Positions 1 to 8,242 of a stretch of 64,000 bases of DNA are shown here, piece by piece. Positions within the stretch are counted from its first letter, which is position 1. Each line of letters opens with the position of its first letter. The stretch covers positions 345,111 to 409,110 of the forward strand of contig NZ_JALCZU010000002.1 in the NCBI RefSeq assembly GCF_023522835.1. The letters are read 5' to 3'. This stretch comes from Oceanobacillus saliphilus. Lineage in GTDB: Bacteria; Bacillota; Bacilli; Bacillales; Amphibacillaceae. The position numbers were made by a program, and so were the translations under genes. The notes beneath the pieces were generated by a model. The model saw only the letters and a list, made by a program, of their open reading frames with translations, ran no database searches and was not told the DNA's origin.

Positions 1-225
1 GGGCATATGCAGGAGGCCGCAGAGCGCATGGGTTTTGCGCTCGGAGTGTCTCATGCTTATGACTGGAGTCGCTAGCCCACGCGACACTGGACAAAGAAAA
101 GTATAGCGGGCTTGTCCAGCGACGTAGGGCATATGCAGGAGGCCGCAGAGCGCATGGGTTTTGCGCTCGGAGTGTCTCATGCTTATGACTGGAGTCGCTA
201 GCCCACGCGACACTGGACAAAGAAA
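1..225. repeat. 126-bp tandem direct repeat
   Basis: Bases 1-99 recur exactly at 127-225, so the unit is about 126 bp and the first copy probably begins upstream of the window. Each copy holds a 7-bp hairpin (gagcgca/tgcgctc) and ends in a ctggacaaagaaa tail. A diverged third copy follows at about 226-372 and keeps the same tail. No coding sense is seen: open frames across it simply follow the repeat. Confidence 0.85.
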
Positions 226-242
226 TGCTGCGGCGACTGTTC

Positions 243-322
243 AGAAGCGGACGCATAAGCAAGGGACCGTAAAGCGCATGGGTCTGGTGCTTGGAGAGTC
301 CATTGCTTATGCGTCCGCTTCT
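243..322. repeat. 20-bp perfect inverted repeat in the third repeat copy
   Basis: Bases 243-262 (agaagcggacgcataagcaa) are the exact reverse complement of 303-322, with a 40-base loop. The arms lie in the diverged third unit of the tandem array, just upstream of the zinc-ribbon/TPR gene. Transcribed, it would form a very stable stem. It could end transcription from upstream or be one unit of a structured repeat; no clear T-run follows. Confidence 0.8.
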
Positions 323-442
323 AGGAGCCAAAGCTGGACAAAGAAATGTATAGTTGGCTCACCAAGCGACACAGAAAAAAGACGATCGCGTTAGTTCCGA
401 AACGGATTTTAGGGATCGAAAAAGGTTTTGGAGGTTATGATT

Positions 443-1606
443 ATGTTTCACTGCCCTTATTGCGGGACAGGCGTAAAAGAAAATGAACAATATTGCATAA
501 AGTGTGGTAAACAATTACCTAAAGACTTCATGTCTCGTATATACAATAAAAAAAATTTTAACAAATTATGGTATTTTCCTTTTGTTTCAGCAGTAATTAT
601 TGCCTCCGTTGCAGGTGTGTTTCATCTTTTTCTAAAGAATGAATCCGCCGAGGCAAAAGACCTTTACAGTCAGGGCGAACAGCAATTGATGGATAATCAT
701 TACGAATCAGCCAGAGATTTATTTTCTCAAGCGTTGGACCATCATAGCAATTTTACTTTAGCGGCAACTTCAGTCGAGTTTGTCGATTTGGCAATTTCAA
801 TCGAAGTCTCCTTAAATAAAGCACGCCAATTAAAAGAAGAACAAAATTTCCAGGAAGCGGCTTCCATAATAAATGAAGCTTCTCAAGCATTAAGAAATTA
901 TGATGGAACTGCGGTCGACCAACTGATATCAGAAATGGAAGAACTGCGAAGCAATATAAAAGTTGATGAACTAAAATATATTCTGGAGCAGGAACCAGCA
1001 ATTGAAGAATTGAAAGTAATGTTATGGGAAGCGGAATCTATTAATCATGAAGAGGCGGAAGAAATTACAGAGAACATTCGTAATCAAATAATAGATTTTT
1101 CTTTTTCTAAGGCGAGCGAACAACTAAACCAGAAACAGTTTAACGATGCCCAACTATTAGTTGAGGATGGTTTGAAATATGCGCCACTTTCAGAAAAACT
1201 TGAAAGTCTTCAAGCTACAATTGATAAAGAGAAGCTATCATTTGAAACTGCTCAGCAGCAACGAATTGAACAAGCAATCAATAGTGCAGCTGAGGAACAG
1301 GAGTTAAATGAAAATGATGCTGTTGATCTCGTATCTGCAAGTCTTGATAAAAACGATCAAGGAAACATAATTGTTAACGGTAAAGTGAAGAGTGTTGCTA
1401 CCATACCTATCGACTCTGTAGTAGTCGAATATTCGATTCTTTCTGCTAATGGAACAGAAATATTGACCAATGAGGTAGTAATATTTCCTGATATGCTTTA
1501 TCCGGAAGAAATAGGTAAATTTGAGTTTACACATTACGATTTAGTAAGAGAACCTAAAGAACTCACACTGGAAGTCAACAAAATTACTTGGTATACAGCA
1601 GAATAG
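443..1606 (+). CDS. Membrane-anchored zinc-ribbon / TPR-like protein
   Basis: A 387-residue protein. It begins with a zinc ribbon (Cys4-x2-Cys7, Cys18-x2-Cys21), followed by a basic stretch and one membrane segment at about 44-65. A long acidic helical region resembling tetratricopeptide repeats (about 70-280) leads to a beta-rich C-terminus. The predicted topology is a cytoplasmic ribbon with the helical part outside. The start at 443 is chosen because GGAGG sits 8 bases before it; the ATG at 437 is too close. The protease gene follows at once, so the two products probably act together, for example as a scaffold and its protease. The exact function is not recognised. Confidence 0.85.
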   Translation: MFHCPYCGTGVKENEQYCIKCGKQLPKDFMSRIYNKKNFNKLWYFPFVSAVIIASVAGVFHLFLKNESAEAKDLYSQGEQQLMDNHYESARDLFSQALDHHSNFTLAATSVEFVDLAISIEVSLNKARQLKEEQNFQEAASIINEASQALRNYDGTAVDQLISEMEELRSNIKVDELKYILEQEPAIEELKVMLWEAESINHEEAEEITENIRNQIIDFSFSKASEQLNQKQFNDAQLLVEDGLKYAPLSEKLESLQATIDKEKLSFETAQQQRIEQAINSAAEEQELNENDAVDLVSASLDKNDQGNIIVNGKVKSVATIPIDSVVVEYSILSANGTEILTNEVVIFPDMLYPEEIGKFEFTHYDLVREPKELTLEVNKITWYTAE

Positions 1607-1641
1607 TAATCAGAAATGGTTGCATTAAAGAGGTGGAGAAC

Positions 1642-2781
1642 TTGCGCATCAGACGTTATCCTCCGATTATCATTTCTATCCTTATATTGATAATAGGTTT
1701 CATTGTAGTATTAAATATATATGATAATTGGAAGTCAGAGGAAATAACTATAAATAATCCTATCGTTCACGAAGTAACTATGGAAAATACTTCACTCGAT
1801 TTAAAATCAATTATTCATGATGCTGAAAAAAGCGTCATTCAAATTGAAGGACAAAATGATTTTAGTAACATCACCGGATCAGGGTTTCTTTATAATGATA
1901 AAGGTGACATCATTACAAATGCACATGTAATTCAGAACGCAGACGCCATTAACGTCAGAACATCAAATGCCGAAATTTATCCAGCAGCTGTGATAGGAAT
2001 TAGTGAAGAAGTGGATATTGCAGTAATAAGGGTTCCTCAGCTTGCCGGGCTGTCTTCTCTCCCTATTGCAGAAGAATCCATTGCGGAAATCGGAGATGAA
2101 GTAATTGCCCTCGGTAGTCCCCATGGGTTTCAAAATACAGTGACATTGGGAATTATTTCAGGAACAGATCGTAATTTTTCGATTGATGGTTTTAATTACT
2201 CAAATGTTTATCAGATATCCGCACAAATATCACAAGGCAACAGCGGTGGACCACTTATTAAGAGAGACACAGGTGAAATTATTGGGATCAACTCCGTTGG
2301 AACACAAGATGGCACGATTGGATTCAGCATTCCAATCGTAGAAGTATTCGATCAGATAACCCGTTGGTCCAATGAAGCACAAAATGAACAATTGGATTTT
2401 CCAAGTGTTACAGACCTAATTAGCTTTTCAGATCCCGATCAGGCTATAGAAGCTGCTGAATACTTAACTTCTTATTTTCTTGAAAGCATATCTGTAAGGG
2501 ATTATGTTGGAGCATATACCCTTTTAGGCAGCTCACTACAGTTGGAGTTGACCTATAAGGAATTCAGAAATAAATATATCAACATTATTAACCTTGAATT
2601 TGCAGAGTTAGACAGTTCCGTCATTGAAAACAATCGACTAAAAACAACCACTGAAGTTACTGTAGAGCGAAATGTCCCAAATGAACTAGAAACGATGAAA
2701 GAAACATTATCATTCCAATTTACGATTGGCTATGAAAATGATCAGTTAAAAATTCTTGACTATTCCGTAGCCGACAGCTGA
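1642..2781 (+). CDS. Membrane-anchored HtrA-like serine protease, no PDZ domain
   Basis: A 379-residue trypsin-like protease (S1C, HtrA/DegP type) with an N-terminal membrane anchor at about 8-25 and an extracellular catalytic domain. The triad is visible: His95 (NAHVI), Asp125 (DIAVI) and Ser201 (GNSGGPL). The C-terminal 130 residues are not a PDZ domain and look like an NTF2- or VirB8-type alpha/beta tail. The TTG start at 1642 follows AGAGGTGGAG closely; an ATG at 1588 would overlap the upstream gene and lacks a site. It forms a two-gene operon with the zinc-ribbon protein and is closed by a terminator. Its role is probably envelope protein quality control or cleavage of a specific partner (inferred). 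Confidence 0.88.
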   Translation: MRIRRYPPIIISILILIIGFIVVLNIYDNWKSEEITINNPIVHEVTMENTSLDLKSIIHDAEKSVIQIEGQNDFSNITGSGFLYNDKGDIITNAHVIQNADAINVRTSNAEIYPAAVIGISEEVDIAVIRVPQLAGLSSLPIAEESIAEIGDEVIALGSPHGFQNTVTLGIISGTDRNFSIDGFNYSNVYQISAQISQGNSGGPLIKRDTGEIIGINSVGTQDGTIGFSIPIVEVFDQITRWSNEAQNEQLDFPSVTDLISFSDPDQAIEAAEYLTSYFLESISVRDYVGAYTLLGSSLQLELTYKEFRNKYINIINLEFAELDSSVIENNRLKTTTEVTVERNVPNELETMKETLSFQFTIGYENDQLKILDYSVADS

Positions 2782-2823
2782 TCAAGTGAACTTCCATAGG
2801 GAGGGGAATCCCTTGTAGAACTT

Positions 2824-2860
2824 AAACTGTCACCCATCAATATTTTGGGGGACAGTTTTT
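2824..2860 (+). terminator. Rho-independent terminator
   Basis: Stem aaactgtcaccc pairs with gggggacagttt and a T-run follows. It ends the zinc-ribbon/protease operon. Confidence 0.85.
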
Positions 2861-2952
2861 CTATGCATTCCATGATTTTCTAGTGCAAACGTCTATACAC
2901 AATATCACCAGTTGCATAAAGTAATACTGTACCATTCGGGAGGTGAAAAAGC

Positions 2953-3087
2953 ATGGGCTATGGCTATGGATATGGCGGATACGACTGTGGATACACTGCA
3001 CCGGTCCGAGGATATAGACACAACTTTGCACTGATTGTTGTGCTTTTTATCTTATTGATTATTGTAGGTGCAGCATTTCACTGCTAA
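2953..3087 (+). CDS. YjcZ-family sporulation peptide
   Basis: A 44-residue peptide with a Gly/Tyr-rich head (about 1-20) and one hydrophobic segment, [15 protein letters not shown], which is the hallmark of the YjcZ/TIGR01732 small membrane proteins of Bacillaceae. These are usually made during sporulation and some associate with the spore. A GGGAGGTG ribosome site precedes the ATG. A second, shorter paralogue with almost the same membrane segment lies at 38110-38220. It stands alone and shares a terminator with the convergent potassium channel gene. Confidence 0.85.
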   Translation: MGYGYGYGGYDCGYTAPVRGYRHNFALIVVLFILLIIVGAAFHC

Positions 3088-3092
3088 CAAAA

Positions 3093-3128
3093 CAGGCTTG
3101 TGCTAGTAATGTAGCACAAGCCGTTTTT
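3093..3128. terminator. Bidirectional terminator
   Basis: ggcttgtgcta pairs with tagcacaagcc, flanked by A- and T-runs. It lies between the YjcZ peptide gene and the convergent potassium uptake gene and can serve both. Confidence 0.85.
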
Positions 3129-3146
3129 CAGTTTTCACTAACTATC

Positions 3147-4511
3147 TTAACCAATAATAATTTTTTCTTTTGGATAATGGTAATTCCTCTTATGTTTCTT
3201 GCTCTTAAAGATAAGCAGAATTGTTATAATTCCAACCCTACCAATAAACATAAGTAACATAAGCAAAATCTTGCTAAACGTAGTTAATTCTCCTGTTATT
3301 CCGAGGGATAGTCCTACAGTTCCAAAAGCTGATGTTACTTCAAAGAGAATTTGACCCAATGAAAAAGGTTCTACAACAGTCATAACTAATACGGAACTGA
3401 AGACGATTGTCAATGCAACCAACGTCACTGCAACCGCCTTGGCCAAATCTTCATCATATATTTCCCTTTTAAAAATCCGTATACCTTTGCTTCCCCGGAT
3501 ATAAGTATAAATGTAAATAAAGGCAAGAGCGAAAGTCGTCGTGCGAATTCCCCCTCCCGCACTGCTTGGAGAAGCTCCGATAAACATTAGAAATGACATA
3601 AACAGATGGTTCGGTTCAGAGAGCAAGCTGACGTCCATTGTAGATAATCCACCACTTCTCGTTGTTACGGATTGAAATAATGCGTAAAAAAAGGATTCAT
3701 GCCAGGACTTATCAGCAAAGAAACGATTCATATCCAGCAGGAAAATCATGATTGTCCCAATAGCTACCAGAATAAAAAAAGTTGTGGTAGTTACCTTTGT
3801 GAATAAACTAAAGCGAAAAAGCTGTCGCGACTCATTATTTTGAAACAAATATTCTTTAACCTCAATCAATACCGGGAAACCGATTGCCCCGAAAATGATT
3901 AACAGTATATTAATAAACTGCACGAAATAATCATTTCGAAACGGTATTAAAGATGCACCAGTAATGTCAAATCCACCATTCGTGATTGCACTGATCGTAC
4001 CAAAAAAACCATGTAAGTACGCTTCACCTGCTGTAGGGAAATATTGTAGAAAATAAGTTCCCAAAACAAGAAAACCAATCAGTTCTATAACCAATAGTAC
4101 ATATACAATCTCTTTTATAAGCCGAACCATGCCCTGGAAACTGGTCTGATTTTGATCAGTCATAATGAGGCTTCTTTCTTTCAGTCCAATTTTCTTACCG
4201 AGTATAAGCCAGATTAAAGTACCCATTGACATGATTCCGACTGCACCCAATTGCATAATCAGAGCGAGTAGAATAATCCCAGTTGTACTTAGCGAATCCG
4301 CTATCGTAATCGTACTTAAACCTGTTACACTTATTGCACTTACCGCAGTGAACAAAATATCTATGAAGGGTATATCAACACCATCCTGATGGGCCACTGG
4401 CAACGACAGAATAATGGTTGATATAATAACTGCAATAAAATAGAAAATAAATAACATTTGCACTGGTGTCAATTGATTCATTATGCGGTACTTTGAAAAA
4501 AACATTTTCAT
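3147..4511 (-). CDS. TrkH/KtrB-type potassium uptake protein, membrane subunit
   Basis: A 454-residue polytopic protein of the TrkH/KtrB/KtrD superfamily. Four repeated two-helix units carry the pore loops, with characteristic glycines in SVTGLST, ITNGGFD, TTRSGGLST and SAFGTVGLS. It imports K+, with Na+ coupling in Ktr systems, and needs a cytoplasmic RCK subunit (KtrA/KtrC) that is not in this window. Length matches KtrB and KtrD of B. subtilis (about 450). TAGGAG precedes the ATG. It is followed on the same strand by nothing nearby, and ywpF lies upstream, so it may be transcribed alone or with ywpF. K+ uptake fits an osmotically stressed lifestyle (inferred). Confidence 0.93.
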   Translation of the reverse strand: MKMFFSKYRIMNQLTPVQMLFIFYFIAVIISTIILSLPVAHQDGVDIPFIDILFTAVSAISVTGLSTITIADSLSTTGIILLALIMQLGAVGIMSMGTLIWLILGKKIGLKERSLIMTDQNQTSFQGMVRLIKEIVYVLLVIELIGFLVLGTYFLQYFPTAGEAYLHGFFGTISAITNGGFDITGASLIPFRNDYFVQFINILLIIFGAIGFPVLIEVKEYLFQNNESRQLFRFSLFTKVTTTTFFILVAIGTIMIFLLDMNRFFADKSWHESFFYALFQSVTTRSGGLSTMDVSLLSEPNHLFMSFLMFIGASPSSAGGGIRTTTFALAFIYIYTYIRGSKGIRIFKREIYDEDLAKAVAVTLVALTIVFSSVLVMTVVEPFSLGQILFEVTSAFGTVGLSLGITGELTTFSKILLMLLMFIGRVGIITILLIFKSKKHKRNYHYPKEKIIIG

Positions 4512-4549
4512 ATCTTTGCTCCTAATTGCTAATTTAATCTACCTTTTCA

Positions 4550-4957
4550 TTACGCCAATTCTTTAAATTTTTCAAGTAATTCCTTCCCCTGATAGCCCTG
4601 ATTTATTAAATTCGTTAGTAATTCTTCGACGATATTTTTTCTTCTGTCAATAATCTTTCCAATAAACAACACATTCATATGGTCACCAATCTCGTTTACA
4701 CCAAGGACTACAGTAATAAACGTGGCCGGTTCATTGCTTTCTTTTGTGATTGTAGCTTGTAGCATGATTTCTTCTTTGTTCTCATAAAACGTATTGAAAT
4801 AATCGTAATGGGACTTCTCTATGTATGCTTCTATAAGCCACTGACTATTATCATCTTCTCTATTTATAATCAAACCGTCGAGTAAATGAATTTCTTTCTG
4901 GTCTACTTCTTCGTTATGATCAACAATTTTTAACTTCTTCAGTTTAAATGTTTTCAT
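4550..4957 (-). CDS. ywpF: YwpF-like protein
   Basis: A 135-residue soluble protein whose start (MKTFKLKKLKIVD) and length fit the YwpF-like family of Bacillaceae. It has no signal peptide or membrane segment, is rich in beta strands, and ends in a charged helix. The function of the family is not established. AGAGGGGG lies upstream of the ATG. It sits 38 bp upstream of the potassium channel gene on the same strand, so cotranscription is possible. Confidence 0.75.
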   Translation of the reverse strand: MKTFKLKKLKIVDHNEEVDQKEIHLLDGLIINREDDNSQWLIEAYIEKSHYDYFNTFYENKEEIMLQATITKESNEPATFITVVLGVNEIGDHMNVLFIGKIIDRRKNIVEELLTNLINQGYQGKELLEKFKELA

Positions 4958-5113
4958 TGCATTCGCCCCCTCTTTTTTAATCAGCTAAATAGAGTTTATC
5001 AAAAAAAGTACATAATTAATATGTATCTCTTCGATTATGCAAAAATGTTTAGCGCTTATATCCTCCGGGTATTTAATACCAAACAATAAAATTGACAATG
5101 ATGAGGTGATAAA

Positions 5114-5434
5114 ATGGGAATCATTGAATCCTATAAAGTTCAGCTTAGGGACAAATTGCATATGAAAGACTTACTGAATTTACATCAAATTGCTTCAAAC
5201 AGCAGCTCATCTATCTATTTATATCGCAACCATATGATAGCAGATGCAGAAAATTTACCAAAACTATTATCCTTCTTCCTTACTATCAAGAATGACGAAA
5301 TCTTTACATTACTCAATGACGTCCCCCCGGAAGAGAATCCAGCAAAAATCATGGATTTTCTTGATCATGAATCACTGAATGTACTATTGAAAGTTGATTA
5401 TCAAGCAAGTGATAATGAGTCGATTGTAATCTAA
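5114..5434 (+). CDS. Small protein with an HPr-like pattern, function unknown
   Basis: A 106-residue cytoplasmic protein. Residues 15-70 (LHMKDLLNLHQIAS, then IYLYRNHMIADAENLPKLLSFFL) resemble the HPr fold pattern, but without a clear phosphorylatable His-15 context, so it may be an HPr-like non-catalytic domain. GATGAGGTG precedes the ATG. It begins a run of three small genes (5114, 5460, 5653) on one strand that may form an operon. No family was recognised with confidence. Confidence 0.65.
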   Translation: MGIIESYKVQLRDKLHMKDLLNLHQIASNSSSSIYLYRNHMIADAENLPKLLSFFLTIKNDEIFTLLNDVPPEENPAKIMDFLDHESLNVLLKVDYQASDNESIVI

Positions 5435-5459
5435 CTAAATCAACGAGGTGAAATTAATC

Positions 5460-5606
5460 ATGGATGAACATAAAGAAATTGAAAGAACTGAAAAAAAATC
5501 GGATCCTAGTAAGGTAGGCGTGGCAGTAATTAAATACGTAACATATTTAATCATATTTTTTGGAATACTATGGTTCCTGATTAATTACATTTTCCCATTA
5601 TTCTAA
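5460..5606 (+). CDS. 48-aa single-pass membrane protein
   Basis: A 48-residue protein with a charged N-terminus (MDEHKEIERTEKKSDPSK) and one membrane helix from about residue 20 to the end. A GAGGTGAAA ribosome site starts 15 bases before the ATG. It lies 25 bp after the previous gene. This layout is typical of small Bacillus membrane peptides, and no function can be assigned. Confidence 0.7.
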   Translation: MDEHKEIERTEKKSDPSKVGVAVIKYVTYLIIFFGILWFLINYIFPLF

Positions 5607-5652
5607 GTGTTATGTACCATACCAGGGGAAATCCGATAAGGGGCGAATAGCA

Positions 5653-5835
5653 GTGAATTGGATTTATATAGCTATTGTTATCTTTATTTTAGCAACCATA
5701 CTGCTCTTTTTCAAAAGGAAAGGAAGAGACCCAAACCATGATGCATCAGTAACAATGGAGGAAAAAACAGCATTGGATGAAGATTATCTATCCCACGGCA
5801 CAAAGGATAATAGAAAAGATCGAGAAGATATCTAA
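5653..5835 (+). CDS. 60-aa single-pass membrane protein
   Basis: A GTG-initiated 60-residue protein with one N-terminal membrane helix (about 2-20) followed by a basic, then strongly charged cytoplasmic tail rich in Asp, Lys and Glu. AAGGGGCG precedes the start. It is the last gene of the small-gene run, and a terminator begins at its stop codon. Function unknown. Confidence 0.65.
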   Translation: MNWIYIAIVIFILATILLFFKRKGRDPNHDASVTMEEKTALDEDYLSHGTKDNRKDREDI

Positions 5836-5859
5836 GAGGCTGCATTGCAGTCTCTTTTT
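5835..5859 (+). terminator. Rho-independent terminator
   Basis: agaggctgca pairs with tgcagtctct and TTTTTG follows. It ends the three small genes. Confidence 0.8.
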
Positions 5860-5862
5860 GTT

Positions 5863-5915
5863 TTAGAAAACTTGGTTGTCAACAAGTCGTTCGGTGCCAG
5901 CGAAGTTTTTAACTT
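5863..5915. repeat. Dispersed hairpin repeat, copy 1 (degenerate)
   Basis: The ttagaaaacttgg...gtcaacaagtcgttcggtg...agcgaagttt segment resembles copies at 43799 and 62913 but has a weakened stem. See the finding on dispersed hairpins. Confidence 0.5.
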
Positions 5916-5994
5916 GGCAAATTACTAATAAATTTTCCTTCATTATTGTATAATTAAATATATTCCCATGAAATTTCAAATTGGAGCGTTATGC

Positions 5995-6717
5995 ATGATT
6001 AAAAAATTAAGGGTGATAAGCTTATTCCTTATTATTGCTGGTTGCTCTACTAGTTCGTCCAACGTTATAGAAAAAGTGGATACGGTTCCAATCGAGACCG
6101 AAAAAGAACCTGCATTGATTGAACAACATGAAGAGGAGGAAATGGAGCAATACATAGAGTTTTTTCTAGACGATGAACAAGTACTCGTCAATCTGCAAAT
6201 GGTACCTATCCTGAAGGAATATTTAAGTGGAAGTAAACATCGTCAATCTGCAATTAATGATATGAAATTAGACAGATTACCTTTAGAAGATCATCAAATT
6301 TATTTACTGGAGTTTTCCTGCTTCCATGATTCCTGTTCTTATTTATTATTTAATCAGTCTGGAAATAACGCCGCTTACCTTATAGCTGATTTAGCCAAGT
6401 CAAAAAATATATTAATTTCTCCTGACCAATCCAAAGTTGCCATACAGTTCAGTCGTAATGGGAAACAAAATCTGGAATTGGACAATATTGTCGTTATAGA
6501 TTTAATAGAATGGAAAGTCTTATCTTTGAATAATGAAACAAGCGAGGACAATTTTTTGAATTATACGTGGCCATATGTTGGCGTTCAATGGATGGATGAC
6601 GAAACGCTGACAGTCAGTGTTCCTGACATAATCGAACCAACGAGCCAACATATTTCTGAGTGGAATGAGGTGGGCGGTAATGTAATTATCAATACCTACT
6701 TAACAGAAAGAAGATAA
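5995..6717 (+). CDS. Putative lipoprotein
   Basis: A 240-residue secreted lipoprotein. A short signal peptide ends in a lipobox (LIIAGC), with the lipidated Cys at about residue 17 of the chosen start. The start at 5995 follows GGAG by 8 bases; the upstream ATG at 5968 has no site and would hide the signal peptide. The mature part is acidic, with a beta-sheet pattern (YLLFNQSGNNAAYLIADL, SPDQSKVAIQFSRNG) that could be part of a beta-propeller. No family was recognised. The nitroreductase starts 20 bp later and is probably cotranscribed. Confidence 0.78.
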   Translation: MIKKLRVISLFLIIAGCSTSSSNVIEKVDTVPIETEKEPALIEQHEEEEMEQYIEFFLDDEQVLVNLQMVPILKEYLSGSKHRQSAINDMKLDRLPLEDHQIYLLEFSCFHDSCSYLLFNQSGNNAAYLIADLAKSKNILISPDQSKVAIQFSRNGKQNLELDNIVVIDLIEWKVLSLNNETSEDNFLNYTWPYVGVQWMDDETLTVSVPDIIEPTSQHISEWNEVGGNVIINTYLTERR

Positions 6718-6737
6718 ATGAGGAGGTACGTTAACGA

Positions 6738-7484
6738 ATGAACCAAATTATTGAGGCACTACTTGATCACCGATCCATACGAAAATTTAAAGATAAGAAA
6801 TTAACAGAAGAACAAATTCATACGATTGTAAAAGCAGCACAGCAAGCATCCACTTCTAGCAATGTAATGGCATATACCATTATTGGGGTAAAGGATGAAC
6901 ATTTAAAAGAAGAACTCTATAACGTATCAGGTCATCAACATGTTAAAGATAATGCACACATGTTTATCTTTTGTGGTGATCTCCACCGAATCAATCACCT
7001 GGACAACCCAGAGCACAATCAGCACATACAGGAGAATCTGGAGAGTACAGAGCAATTAATTGTAGCAACTGTTGACGCCGCTCTTGCCGCCCAAAACGCA
7101 TCCATTGCCGCAGAATCAATGGGTTTGGGTATCTGCTACATAGGAAGCCTGCGGAATGATATTAATCGGGTAAATGAATTACTTGAGCTTCCTGAATATG
7201 TTATCCCACTGTTCGGATTAGTTGTAGGTTATCCAGATCATATGCCGGATATTAAACCACGACTTCCACTTGAAACAATTTATCACGAAGATAAGTACAA
7301 GCCATTTGCAAAACAGCAGAAATTTATTGAAGCATATGATAATGAAATGAGCAATTATTATAAAACCAGGTCTTCCAACACAAAAGCGGACACATGGTCT
7401 GATCAGATGGTCCGCAAATTCAGCAATCCGACACGCATGGATGTCACACCATTTATAAAAAGCAAAAATTTAAATAAGAGATGA
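6738..7484 (+). CDS. NADPH-dependent nitroreductase (NfsA/NfrA type)
   Basis: A 248-residue FMN enzyme of the nitroreductase superfamily, NfsA/NfrA branch. N-terminal HRSIRKFKDKKLT is the phosphate-binding start of the family. QQASTSSNVMAY and GLGICYIGSLRND are the FMN-site motifs, and GLVVGYPDHMPDIKPRLPLE closes the core. These enzymes reduce nitro compounds, flavins or quinones with NAD(P)H. AGGAGG precedes the ATG. It follows the lipoprotein gene and is closed by a terminator at 7521-7568. Confidence 0.93.
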   Translation: MNQIIEALLDHRSIRKFKDKKLTEEQIHTIVKAAQQASTSSNVMAYTIIGVKDEHLKEELYNVSGHQHVKDNAHMFIFCGDLHRINHLDNPEHNQHIQENLESTEQLIVATVDAALAAQNASIAAESMGLGICYIGSLRNDINRVNELLELPEYVIPLFGLVVGYPDHMPDIKPRLPLETIYHEDKYKPFAKQQKFIEAYDNEMSNYYKTRSSNTKADTWSDQMVRKFSNPTRMDVTPFIKSKNLNKR

Positions 7485-7520
7485 TTAACCGGGCTGGGCA
7501 AAAAGCTATAAAAACGAATA

Positions 7521-7568
7521 AACCGCATGAAATCAATTTTAAACCTTGATTTCATGCGGCTTTATTTT
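7521..7568. terminator. Bidirectional terminator
   Basis: A 14-bp stem (ccgcatgaaatcaa with ttgatttcatgcgg) followed by a T-rich run. It separates the nitroreductase gene from the convergent 7623-8069 gene. Confidence 0.85.
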
Positions 7569-7622
7569 TATAATTTGCATCAAAACCAGTTTTTTTAACT
7601 TCTATCTAAAAAACTCCTTTTT

Positions 7623-8069
7623 CTATTGGAATGTTAATTGTTCTACGTGATCTATGTTTATTTGTTTGCCATTTGATATAAAGCTTGCATGAATGTAAAT
7701 GTTGTTATCTTTAGATTCAGGATATGGCAATGTGACATCATGCGCATCATAAATATCCCCTTTGTTCAGTTCCTTTGAAATAAAACTACCTGTAAAATCA
7801 TGATTACTTTTATTGTATGATACAGATACTAATGGTGTTCGGTGTTCAATTAAGACCTTCTCTTTGCCAATATATTGAAGGGAACGTTGAATTTGAATAC
7901 CTTTATTAGCTTCTTCGACACGTAAATGGAGCAGAAAATCTTCAGCCCCATTGATCGTGGACGTAGCAGTTACAAGTGTCTCTTTTCCTTTTACTTCCAT
8001 AAAATAAAACAGTCCAATAAAACTAATTGCTAAAATGATTGTAAAAATGACACGCTTCCTCTTAATAAT
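7623..8069 (-). CDS. Membrane-anchored small protein, apparent ATT start
   Basis: The first in-frame ATG (at 8000) lacks a ribosome site and leaves 125 residues. The open frame continues upstream through a good membrane anchor (KRKRVIFTIILAISFIGLFYF) to an ATT codon at 8069 that lies 7 bases or fewer from GGGGGAGGGG. From there the protein has 148 residues: an anchor at about 6-23, then an extracellular beta-rich domain. Either ATT is used as a rare start or an ATG has mutated. No family was recognised. It stands alone, convergent with the nitroreductase gene. Confidence 0.6.
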   Translation of the reverse strand: MIKRKRVIFTIILAISFIGLFYFMEVKGKETLVTATSTINGAEDFLLHLRVEEANKGIQIQRSLQYIGKEKVLIEHRTPLVSVSYNKSNHDFTGSFISKELNKGDIYDAHDVTLPYPESKDNNIYIHASFISNGKQINIDHVEQLTFQ

Positions 8070-8168
8070 CGCCCCTCCCCCGTATACTATTAATCCCTAT
8101 TTATTAAGACGTAATAGCATGGTAAAAAGATTCAAAAATACCAATATTTATTTATATTAACAATATAT

Positions 8169-8196
8169 GGGATAAATAGAACCGTATATTTATCCC
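8169..8196. promoter_or_regulatory. Inverted repeat upstream of the spoVA-type operon
   Basis: GGGATAAATA at 8169-8178 is mirrored by TATTTATCCC at 8187-8196, 47 bp before the first operon gene. It could be an operator or part of a forespore promoter. GTATA at 8185 fits a SigG -35, but no convincing -10 is seen. Confidence 0.4.
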
Positions 8197-8242
8197 AATT
8201 TAATTGCAATATATATAGTGTAAATATATGAGGAGGGATGAA

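Noticed and set aside
161-394. 77-codon open frame across the tandem repeat
   Set aside because: It follows the non-coding repeat, has no ribosome site and shows no protein-like pattern.
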